5,105 nt of DNA from Actinomycetota bacterium (GTDB lineage Bacteria > Actinomycetota > Acidimicrobiia > Acidimicrobiales > Ilumatobacteraceae), in assembly GCA_016870295.1 (NCBI GenBank), contig VGBY01000076.1, forward strand, positions 1-5,105, given 5' to 3'. The translations under genes and the position numbers were made by a program. This document shows positions 1 through 5,105 of the stretch, in pieces. The notes under the pieces are model-generated. The model made no database searches. It saw nothing but the letters and a program-made list of their open reading frames with translations, and was not told where the DNA came from. The first letter of the stretch is position 1; every line of letters starts with the position of its first letter.

Positions 1-311
1 TAGAGCAGATAGACGCGCGACTTCAACTGTGCGCGGTACGAATAGATGATTGCGATCGCGATGATGCCCACGAACCCGTAGAACGCGTGGAACTGCGGAA
101 ACATGAGACCCTGCATGTTCACCATCGCCACGCCCAGTGCCACTTGCACGAACATCGTGAACTGTGCGAGTGCGGTGAACCACCACAGGGCGCGCGAGCG
201 CAGTGACGCCACCTTGTGGCACACGAGCGCCCACAGGCCGGCCAGCGCGTTGCCGATGATGACCACCCAGGCAAAACCGTTGTGCAACTCCGAAAGCGTC
301 GAGGCGAACAT
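1..311 (-). CDS. Small multi-pass membrane protein of unknown function, 3' end cut by the window edge
   Basis: I do not recognise the family. The 103 visible residues begin MFASTLSELHNGF and read without interruption to the window edge, so the C-terminus is missing. Three hydrophobic stretches, at about residues 12-30, 42-64 and 73-91, look like membrane helices, with a basic patch between the first two (HKVASLRSR) and another after the third (YRAQLKSR). Histidines at 10, 32 and 75 lie near helix ends, and a QVALG segment at 56-60 precedes the FHAFYG segment. This loosely recalls small heme-binding membrane proteins, but that is speculation. ATG at 311 was chosen as start; an in-frame TTG lies directly before it at 314. 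The preceding phosphatase gene ends in the same frame with TAG at 324-326, leaving 12 bases between them, so it is probably the next gene of that operon. Coding is likely; function is unknown. Confidence 0.72.
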   Translation of the reverse strand, partial: MFASTLSELHNGFAWVVIIGNALAGLWALVCHKVASLRSRALWWFTALAQFTMFVQVALGVAMVNMQGLMFPQFHAFYGFVGIIAIAIIYSYRAQLKSRVYLL

Positions 312-323
312 CAAGCGACGAAT

Positions 324-932
324 CTACCGAATCAACGTGTTGGCTTCGGCGCCGCCTTCGAGCAGTGACAGCGACGCACCAGATCCACCGTCGGCGTCTG
401 CCGTCACACCGAGCACCGTGATCGACGCGTTGTCGACACTGCGAATCACGAGCCGGTCGTCACCCGTGGCGGCACCAATCAGCGCATTGATCGCAACGAA
501 GTGCGAGAAGGCAATCGTGTCGCGCCGCACCGAAACTGCCCACGACAGCAAGTCGTGGCGAAACTGTGCGTAGTCGTCGCCGTCTCGTTCGATCAACTCT
601 GCCCACGCACCCTGCATCGCCCGACGCAACCATGTAACACGGTCGGCCATGTCGACACCATCAGGAGAAGGAATCTCGGCGATACGCGGCTCCACTCGCG
701 CGACAGCACCGGTGACGCGCTCGTACTCAGCGGCGGTTTGACGGCAACGCAGCAGCGGGCTCGTCACGACGTCGACATCGGTGAGACTCCACTTCGAATC
801 TTGCAGACGCACCACGAGTTTTGCCGCCGTCGCTGCCGACTGTTCGCGACCGAGGTCGTCGAGCGGAGGATCCATAGCGGTGTCCCACCCCGCGGCGGCG
901 CGGCCGTGTCGCACCAGAAAGATGCGTGCCAT
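324..932 (-). CDS. SixA-like histidine phosphatase (phosphoglycerate mutase superfamily)
   Basis: A 202-residue cytosolic protein of the histidine phosphatase superfamily, which removes phosphate through a phosphohistidine intermediate. The N-terminus MARIFLVRHGRAAAG carries the RHG signature, with R8 and H9 as phosphate-binding arginine and catalytic nucleophile. Other expected active-site residues are R62 in SPLLRCRQTA, E86 in RIAEIPSP and H144 in AFSHFVAINAL, so the enzyme looks intact. The length suits the SixA/PhoE-like branch. That branch includes phosphohistidine phosphatases and small-molecule phosphatases, so the substrate cannot be assigned. The reading frame is open upstream to 1127, but that stretch overlaps the deacetylase gene and looks like its out-of-frame shadow; ATG at 932 places RHG at the usual distance from the start. 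The gene follows the deacetylase by 34 bases, and its ATG overlaps the TGA of a possible 11-codon ORF in that gap. Confidence 0.9.
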   Translation of the reverse strand: MARIFLVRHGRAAAGWDTAMDPPLDDLGREQSAATAAKLVVRLQDSKWSLTDVDVVTSPLLRCRQTAAEYERVTGAVARVEPRIAEIPSPDGVDMADRVTWLRRAMQGAWAELIERDGDDYAQFRHDLLSWAVSVRRDTIAFSHFVAINALIGAATGDDRLVIRSVDNASITVLGVTADADGGSGASLSLLEGGAEANTLIR

Positions 933-967
933 CAGCTGGCCACGCTCGACGTCGACATCATCGGCAT
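932..967 (-). other. Possible 11-codon mini-ORF linking two operon genes by TGATG overlaps
   Basis: The gap between the deacetylase and the phosphatase holds a short ORF reading MPMMSTSSVAS. Its ATG (967-965) overlaps the deacetylase TGA (969-967) in a TGATG, and its own TGA (934-932) overlaps the phosphatase ATG (932-930) in a second TGATG. Such one-base stop/start overlaps are a known arrangement for translational coupling by terminating ribosomes. The mini-ORF may act as a ribosome bridge rather than make a useful peptide. No Shine-Dalgarno sequence stands out. The arrangement is visible in the sequence; translation is inferred and could be chance. Confidence 0.25.
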
Positions 968-1767
968 CAATCGAGCAATGTCGTGCGCTGCGCCGGCGCC
1001 GGCTCGCCAACTTTGATGAACCACTCGGTGCCGAACGCACGCAAGAACGAATCGGCGGACAATTCGGTGGCGAACCCCGTGTCACTCGCCTGGCTGGCGT
1101 GCGCGGCGATCGCGCGACGCTTGGCATCCACGTGCGCGCTCACATCGATGTGGTGCGTGATGTGCGCCGCGGGCTCACCCATCGGGTTGCCGTCGTCGGC
1201 GGGTTCACGCGGATCGAAGTCGTTGTCGCCGCCGTTCGTCTTCGACCACTCAAAGAGCTCGGCAAAGTAGTCACGGTTCAGCGTGACTTCAAACAGGTCG
1301 CGCACATCCGTGATTTCGGCGGCACGCCGCACCACTTTGTGCACGTGCACATGGTCGGGGTGCCCGTAGTTGCCGTGCCAGTCGTAACCGACGAGCACGA
1401 GCCTGTCGGTCGTGCGCTGTTCTTCCCGCACGATGCCGGCGAAACGTTCCGCTGCGTCGTCGACGGCAGAGCGGATGAAAGCACGCGGCTCGTTGTTCTG
1501 CCCCCAACCCGTCATCCCGCTGTCGTCGTAGCCGAGCCACTCGTGGCGCGCAATGCCGAGGATGGCGACCGCCTTCGCGAGTTCTTCGCGACGTTGGGCC
1601 AGGAGTGCCTCGGGGGATTCGACGCCTGCTGGTCGCTCACCATGACGCCCATCGGTGGCGGTCACCAACACCACGCGGTGGCCGGCCGCCGCATACTTGG
1701 CGATCGTGCCGCCACTGATCAAACATTCGTCGTCGGGATGCGCGTGGAGAAAGACGATGGTGGTCAC
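967..1767 (-). CDS. PIG-L/LmbE family zinc deacetylase, MshB-like
   Basis: A 266-residue, probably cytosolic zinc-dependent deacetylase of the PIG-L/LmbE family. Known members remove acetyl groups from N-acetylglucosamine conjugates or cleave mycothiol S-conjugates. The N-terminal LHAHPDDE motif supplies H10 and D13 as predicted zinc ligands and D12 as general base; YGHPDH supplies H139 as the third ligand and H136 as the second catalytic histidine. The GHPDHVH form is closer to MshB (mycothiol biosynthesis deacetylase) than to the YPHPDH of Mca, as I recall those families. The C-terminal ITHHIDVSAHVDAKRRAIAAHASQ-type region (203-226) is also usual for the family. The start is GTG at 1767, just before TTIVFLHAH; the open frame up to 1959 overlaps the racemase gene and shows no family sequence. 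It begins 19 bases after the racemase stop. MshB itself, Mca or another sugar-amide deacetylase all remain possible, so no gene symbol is given. Confidence 0.9.
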   Translation of the reverse strand: MTTIVFLHAHPDDECLISGGTIAKYAAAGHRVVLVTATDGRHGERPAGVESPEALLAQRREELAKAVAILGIARHEWLGYDDSGMTGWGQNNEPRAFIRSAVDDAAERFAGIVREEQRTTDRLVLVGYDWHGNYGHPDHVHVHKVVRRAAEITDVRDLFEVTLNRDYFAELFEWSKTNGGDNDFDPREPADDGNPMGEPAAHITHHIDVSAHVDAKRRAIAAHASQASDTGFATELSADSFLRAFGTEWFIKVGEPAPAQRTTLLD

Positions 1768-1786
1768 GAGTCGATGACGCCTGTTT

Positions 1787-2971
1787 CTACGCTTGCTTCG
1801 CCGCACCCGACGCGATGAGTCGGTCGATGCGCGCGGCGTCGAAGCCCCAGTCCGCCAGCACCGCCCGCGTATGTTCGCCCGCGTGCGCCGGAGGTGTCGG
1901 TGCGCTCGGTTCGGTGCGCGAAAAGCGGGGCGCCGGTGCCGGCTGTGTGGTGCCGGCAACGTCGATGAATGTCTGACGTGCCACGTTGTGCGGATGTTTC
2001 GCGGCTTCGCTCATGCGCAACACCGGCGCATAACACACATCGGTGCCTTCCATGATCTCGTTCCACTGCGCCCGCGTCTTTGTGCGAAACACGGCCGCGA
2101 GTTGCTGTTTTAGTTGCGGCCACTTGGTGCGATCCATTTGCCCGGCGAACTCGCCCGCGTTGCGAACCGCGGCGTTGGGGCCCGCCGCATCGGCGAGACC
2201 AGTTTTCTCGAGCAGCAGCGCATAGAACTGCGGCTCGATCGACCCGATCGAAACGTATTCACCATCCAGACACTCGAACACGTCGTAGAAGTGTGCGCCA
2301 GTGTCGAGCAGGTTGGTGCCGCGCGCGTTTTCGTCGAACATGCCGATGTTCTTGAACGCCCAGAACATGCTCATCAACACCGCCGAACCGTCGACCATCG
2401 CCGCATCCACCACCTGGCCGTTGCCGCTGCGTTGTGCCTCGAGCAGCGCGCAGACCACGCCGTAGGCAAGCAGCATTCCCCCACCGCCGAAGTCGCCGAC
2501 CATGTTGAGTGGCGGTGTCGGCGGTTCACCAGCGCGACCAAAGTGCGCGAGTGCGCCGGCCAACGCGATGTAGTTGATGTCGTGACCCGCCGAATTGGCG
2601 TACGGGCCGCTCTGCCCCCAGCCGGTCATGCGACCGAACACCAACTTCGGGTTGCGCGCAAGACACGTGTCGGGCCCCACACCGAGCCGCTCCATCACGC
2701 CGGGGCGGAAGCCTTCGATCAGTGCGTCGGCGCGCTCCACCAACCCGAGCAGCGTCTCGGCACCCTCGGGCTGCTTCAGGTCGAGTGCAATGTTGCGCCG
2801 ACCGCGCAACATCACATCCCAATGGGCGCCACTCACACCGTCGCGCACCGCCTGTACGCGATCGACACGTACTACTTCTGCCCCCATGTCGGCGAGCATC
2901 ATCGCCGCGAATGGTCCGGGCCCGATACCCGCAATCTCGAGGATGCGCACGCCGCGCAGCGGGCCTGCCAC
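1787..2971 (-). CDS. Alpha-methylacyl-CoA racemase (CoA-transferase family III)
   Basis: A 394-residue member of the CaiB/BaiF (family III CoA-transferase) fold, most like alpha-methylacyl-CoA racemase (AMACR/MCR). This enzyme interconverts 2R- and 2S-methylacyl-CoA so that branched fatty acids and sterol side chains can enter beta-oxidation. The opening MAGPLRGVRILEIAGIGPGP is the typical AMACR N-terminus. The acid/base pair of mycobacterial MCR corresponds to H130 in the AGHDINY segment and D160 in NMVGDFGGGG, and the conserved glutamate to E246 in SIGSIEPQFY. Formyl- or succinyl-CoA transferases of the same fold use a catalytic aspartate instead; the AMACR-type His/Asp set favours racemase. 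The start codon is GTG at 2971, fixed by family alignment; a purine-rich AAGAAG lies upstream, inside the end of the hydrolase gene. It starts 5 bases after the hydrolase stop, strongly suggesting co-transcription. Confidence 0.93.
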   Translation of the reverse strand: MAGPLRGVRILEIAGIGPGPFAAMMLADMGAEVVRVDRVQAVRDGVSGAHWDVMLRGRRNIALDLKQPEGAETLLGLVERADALIEGFRPGVMERLGVGPDTCLARNPKLVFGRMTGWGQSGPYANSAGHDINYIALAGALAHFGRAGEPPTPPLNMVGDFGGGGMLLAYGVVCALLEAQRSGNGQVVDAAMVDGSAVLMSMFWAFKNIGMFDENARGTNLLDTGAHFYDVFECLDGEYVSIGSIEPQFYALLLEKTGLADAAGPNAAVRNAGEFAGQMDRTKWPQLKQQLAAVFRTKTRAQWNEIMEGTDVCYAPVLRMSEAAKHPHNVARQTFIDVAGTTQPAPAPRFSRTEPSAPTPPAHAGEHTRAVLADWGFDAARIDRLIASGAAKQA

Positions 2972-2976
2972 GCCGA

Positions 2977-3867
2977 CTACTTCTTCAACGTGAAGCGCGT
3001 GATGGTGTCGACAATCTTCGGCCAGAGCGGCTCGGGAATGTCATGCCCCATGTCATCAACGAACACGATCTCGGCACCAGGGATGATGTCGGCGGTCCGT
3101 TGACCAGCGCTCGGCGGGATCAACGTGTCGTCGTTGCCGTGCACCACGAGCGTGCGCGTCTTCAGAGCGGCCAGTGCCTCGGTGCGACGGCCGCTGGCGT
3201 AAATTGCCGCCATCTGACGTGGCGAACCCTCCGGATAGAACGAGCGATCGAAGTCGCGCGCCGCGTTGGCACGTGACAGGGCGTCGTTGCGATACTTCTT
3301 GGACTGGAACGCCTGGTAGACGAGCGAGTGTTCGATGAAGCCGGTGCGATCAGACGGCGGAATCGACATGAGCGCGGTCATCGCCTCGGGCTCTGATTGC
3401 ATCGTCTCGGGTTCGCCGGGCATTGACATCACCGAGACGAGTGATGCCGTGCGCTGTGGATGTTCGATGGCGAAGACCTGCGCGATCATTCCGCCCATCG
3501 ATGCACCCATGATGTGTGCCTTTGCAATGTTGAGATGATCCATCAACCCGACGATGTCTTGCGCCATATCGCTCAAGTTGTAGGGCACCGGCGGCAGCGG
3601 TTGCTCGAGTAGCGCTGCCGCGACGACTGCGTTTGCGTCGACCTTCACGCCATCCAACTTGGTCGACAAGCCCACATCACGATTGTCGAAGCGCACGACG
3701 AAGTGGCCGCGATCGGCGAGCATCTGGGCGAACTTCGTATCCCACGCCACCATTTGCGCACCAAAGCCCATGACGAGGATGAGCGCTGGATTGTTCTTGT
3801 CGCCGAACGTGTCGTACTCGATCTCAATCGGCAGTGTTTCCCACTTGTTTGCAACCGCTCGTGGCAT
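2977..3867 (-). CDS. Alpha/beta hydrolase, first gene of the minus-strand operon
   Basis: A 296-residue soluble serine hydrolase of the alpha/beta fold. The strand and oxyanion region ALILVMGFGAQ (about 28-38) is followed by VVRFDNRDVGLS (57-68), typical of the RdmC-like esterase branch. The nucleophile elbow GASMGG gives S123; HGNDDTLIPP gives D247 as the likely acid; and DDMGHDIPEPLW gives H275. The triad is therefore complete. A lid region lies at about 150-225. No signal peptide is seen. The substrate is unknown: an ester, lactone or thioester. Its 5-base spacing to the racemase gene suggests a role near acyl-CoA or lipid catabolism, by inference. ATG at 3867 matches the usual start of such proteins. 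The frame stays open to 3942 but that extension overlaps galactokinase and lacks family features. A -10-like TACCGT lies six bases before the ATG, predicting a leaderless mRNA. Confidence 0.92.
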   Translation of the reverse strand: MPRAVANKWETLPIEIEYDTFGDKNNPALILVMGFGAQMVAWDTKFAQMLADRGHFVVRFDNRDVGLSTKLDGVKVDANAVVAAALLEQPLPPVPYNLSDMAQDIVGLMDHLNIAKAHIMGASMGGMIAQVFAIEHPQRTASLVSVMSMPGEPETMQSEPEAMTALMSIPPSDRTGFIEHSLVYQAFQSKKYRNDALSRANAARDFDRSFYPEGSPRQMAAIYASGRRTEALAALKTRTLVVHGNDDTLIPPSAGQRTADIIPGAEIVFVDDMGHDIPEPLWPKIVDTITRFTLKK

Positions 3868-3873
3868 GACTTC

Positions 3874-3879
3874 ACGGTA
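3874..3879 (-). promoter_or_regulatory. Predicted -10 box for the minus-strand operon (leaderless)
   Basis: Read on the minus strand this is TACCGT, matching the TANNNT -10 consensus of actinobacterial housekeeping promoters. GAAGTC (six bases) separates it from the hydrolase ATG at 3867, so the usual -10 to +1 distance places the transcription start on the A of the ATG. No clear -35 is seen at 17-19 bases upstream. It shares its TA with the opposite-strand box. Prediction from spacing and motif only. Confidence 0.55.
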
Positions 3880-3883
3880 GCGT
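3878..3883 (+). promoter_or_regulatory. Predicted -10 box for galactokinase (leaderless)
   Basis: TAGCGT matches TANNNT, and six bases (TTCGCC) separate it from the GTG at 3890, placing +1 on the G of the start codon. There is no Shine-Dalgarno sequence in the short space before GTG, as expected for a leaderless message. No convincing -35 is present; a TTGCAA at 3849-3854 is too far away. The TAG of the box is also an in-frame stop for the galactokinase frame, so the protein cannot begin upstream of it. Confidence 0.55.
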
Positions 3884-3889
3884 TTCGCC

Positions 3890-4942
3890 GTGTCATCAGT
3901 CGCACGCGCACCTGGTCGCGTGAACCTGATCGGCGACCACACCGATTACACCGGCGGTCTCGTGTTCCCGATGGCCATCGATCGTGATACCACCATCTCG
4001 TTCGACCGCAGCACGGATGTGTCGCTGACGAGCGACGACTTTGACGGCGAGGTGCGCTTCACTCTGCCCGCCACGAACCCTGCTGCAGTGCGCCCCAGTT
4101 GGGGTCGCTATGTCGCGGGTGTCGCCGCGGCGATGGCCGAACGCTCGTTGCCTGCGCACGGGTTTCGTGGTCGCATCACGACCAACGTGCCGATTGGTGG
4201 CGGGTTGTCTTCGAGTGCAGCGCTCGAAGTTGCCGCGGCACTCGCCTTCGGGATCGACACCGACGTTGCAACGCTTGCGGCCGTGTGCCGCCGCGCCGAG
4301 CATCTCGCCACCGAGGTGCCGTGCGGAATCATGGATCAACTCACGTCGGCCGCCGGAGTCAAAGACCACGCACTGCTGATCGACTGCCACACGCTTGACG
4401 TGACGCCGATTCGCATCCCCGAGTCGCTCTCGGTGTGGGTGGTCGAAATTTCTTCGCGCACGTTGGATGGCAGCGAGTATCCGGCCCGTGTCGCGCAGTG
4501 TGCAGCAGCGGAGCGCGAAGTCGGCCCACTGCGACTGGCCGACGAGCAAACCGTTGCTCGCATCGACGACCCCGTCGTGCGGGCGCGCGCGCGTCATGTG
4601 GTCACCGAAAACGAGCGAGTGCGTCAGTTTGCGGCAGCCCTCACCGCGGGCGACGTGCGCGAGGCCGGCCGCCTCATGTATGCGAGCCACCACAGCCTCA
4701 GTCGCGACTTCGCAACATCGACCAAACAGATGGACGAAGCCGTTGATGCCTACTCGCGCGTCGCGGGCGTGCACGGTGTGCGAATGACAGGCGGAGGATT
4801 CGGCGGCTGCATCGTGGTGCTGGCCGACGATGATGTGCAACTCGCGGCCGGCATCATCGGTTCGTCTGCCTCCGCGGGTCAATCGCCTGCGATTCGCGTG
4901 CGGGCCGCCGACGGTGCTTCGCTCGCAACACCGCTGTCGTAG
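3890..4942 (+). CDS. galK: Galactokinase (GHMP kinase family)
   Basis: A 350-residue cytosolic kinase that should convert galactose and ATP to galactose-1-phosphate, the first committed step of the Leloir pathway. The galactokinase signature GRVNLIGDHTDY is at residues 9-20, with catalytic-site R10 and sugar-contacting D19. The GHMP ATP-binding loop VPIGGGLSSSAA is at 100-111, CGIMDQ carries the predicted catalytic D149, and RTLDGSEY at 190-197 matches the sugar-site tyrosine segment. The third GHMP motif VRMTGGGFGGC is at 297-307. The SEY and MTGGGFGGC segments fit galactokinase better than homoserine or mevalonate kinases. The N-terminus is about 18 residues shorter than E. coli GalK as I recall it. 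The start is GTG at 3890: an in-frame TAG at 3878-3880 excludes anything longer, and the next candidate falls inside the signature motif. It diverges from the hydrolase gene across 22 bases; no other galactose gene is in view. Confidence 0.94.
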   Translation: MSSVARAPGRVNLIGDHTDYTGGLVFPMAIDRDTTISFDRSTDVSLTSDDFDGEVRFTLPATNPAAVRPSWGRYVAGVAAAMAERSLPAHGFRGRITTNVPIGGGLSSSAALEVAAALAFGIDTDVATLAAVCRRAEHLATEVPCGIMDQLTSAAGVKDHALLIDCHTLDVTPIRIPESLSVWVVEISSRTLDGSEYPARVAQCAAAEREVGPLRLADEQTVARIDDPVVRARARHVVTENERVRQFAAALTAGDVREAGRLMYASHHSLSRDFATSTKQMDEAVDAYSRVAGVHGVRMTGGGFGGCIVVLADDDVQLAAGIIGSSASAGQSPAIRVRAADGASLATPLS

Positions 4943-4945
4943 CCT
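4940..4945 (+). promoter_or_regulatory. Possible -10 box before the helicase gene
   Basis: TAGCCT fits TANNNT and begins with the galactokinase TAG stop codon. Seven bases separate it from the helicase GTG at 4953, so a transcript starting about there would have a leader of none or one base. No -35 was recognised. The helicase may equally be read from the galactokinase transcript. Weak prediction, listed because it resembles the two boxes at the divergent junction. Confidence 0.25.
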
Positions 4946-4952
4946 GCCAGCC

Positions 4953-5105
4953 GTGAACGAAGAAGCGCTGCTCGTCGACCTTGACGACGACCAGAAGCGA
5001 GCCGTTACGTGCGCACCAACCGCCACCATCGTTCATGCAGGTGCGGGCAGCGGCAAAACCCGCGTGCTCACGCACCGCATCGCGTGGCGCATCGCGCACG
5101 GCGAT
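4953..5105 (+). CDS. UvrD/Rep-type superfamily 1 DNA helicase, N-terminal fragment cut by the window edge
   Basis: Only the first 51 codons lie in the window and the frame is open at the edge. The protein starts MNEEALLVDLDDDQKRAV: the LDDDQKRAV segment (10-18) is the Q motif of superfamily 1A helicases, with Q14 expected to contact adenine. AGAGSGKT at 29-36 is the Walker A loop, with K35 and T36, followed by RVLTHRIAWRI, the standard UvrD/Rep/PcrA continuation. Such enzymes are ATP-driven 3'-5' translocases in DNA repair and recombination; whether this is UvrD, a UvrD-like paralogue or an AdnAB/RecB-type nuclease fusion cannot be told without the rest. GTG at 4953 sits the usual short distance before the Q motif. 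It follows galactokinase by 10 bases with no Shine-Dalgarno sequence. Confidence 0.88.
   Translation, partial: MNEEALLVDLDDDQKRAVTCAPTATIVHAGAGSGKTRVLTHRIAWRIAHGD

Noticed and set aside
933..1127. Upstream extension of the phosphatase frame
   Set aside because: The extra 65 residues overlap the deacetylase gene and are arginine/serine-rich; the RHG motif belongs near the N-terminus, which ATG 932 gives.
781..1818. Open frame of 345 codons on the plus strand opposite the deacetylase
   Set aside because: Antisense to a gene with clear zinc-site motifs; its translation shows no recognisable motif, so it is a composition artefact.
1768..1959. Upstream extension of the deacetylase frame to an earlier start
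   Set aside because: It overlaps the racemase C-terminus and gives a strongly basic unstructured sequence; the family starts just before the HAHPDDE strand, matching GTG 1767.
2114..3103. Open frame of 329 codons on the plus strand opposite the racemase
   Set aside because: Antisense to an intact AMACR-type gene; rich in histidine and arginine with no domain pattern.
3845..3854. TTGTTT and TTGCAA as -35 boxes for galactokinase
   Set aside because: Their spacing to the TAGCGT box is 27 and 23 bases, outside the usual 16-19 range.
3868..3942. Longer start for the hydrolase inside galactokinase
   Set aside because: It would overlap galactokinase by 53 bases and adds 25 residues without family resemblance, and the -10-like box lies just before ATG 3867.
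3896..5029. Open frame of 377 codons on the minus strand opposite galactokinase and the helicase start
   Set aside because: It lies antisense to a gene with full galactokinase motifs, has an arginine/histidine-rich low-quality translation with no family features, and is the usual GC-rich antisense shadow.
1..5105. CRISPR array, tRNA/rRNA, insertion sequence, attachment site, toxin-antitoxin or defence island
   Set aside because: I saw no regular repeats, cloverleaf sequence, transposase or inverted-repeat ends, and nearly all bases lie in seven ordinary-looking genes.

Overview
The window is compact, GC-rich bacterial DNA with seven protein genes, two of them cut by the window edges. The largest gap between genes is 34 bases. 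The likely source is a high-GC actinobacterium. The basis is frequent GTG starts, weak or absent Shine-Dalgarno sequences, TANNNT boxes placed directly before start codons, a PIG-L deacetylase resembling mycothiol-pathway MshB, and an alpha-methylacyl-CoA racemase of the type common in actinobacterial lipid catabolism. An Acidimicrobiia-like lineage is a guess only; no RNA gene or marker here settles it.

Minus strand (3867 down to 1): five genes in one direction, separated by 5, 19, 34 and 12 bases, look like one operon. In transcription order they are an alpha/beta hydrolase, an alpha-methylacyl-CoA racemase (CoA-transferase family III), an MshB-like PIG-L/LmbE deacetylase, a SixA-like histidine phosphatase, and a small multi-pass membrane protein that runs off the left edge. 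The first two could act together in branched-chain or sterol-type lipid breakdown. The other three have no obvious metabolic link to them, so this may be an operon of mixed housekeeping functions.

Plus strand (3890 to 5105): a galactokinase with an unusually short N-terminus is followed after 10 bases by the first 51 codons of a UvrD/Rep-type superfamily 1 DNA helicase, cut by the right edge. No galT, galE or other Leloir-pathway gene is visible.

The most unusual feature is the 22-base divergent junction at 3868-3889. Two TANNNT -10-like boxes, one per strand, overlap and share the same central TA. Each lies exactly six bases before its start codon. Both divergent genes are therefore predicted to make leaderless mRNAs from one nearly perfectly symmetric bidirectional promoter. 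No mobile element, CRISPR array, tRNA, rRNA or convincing hairpin terminator was seen. I found no clear evidence of a wholly new multi-gene system.
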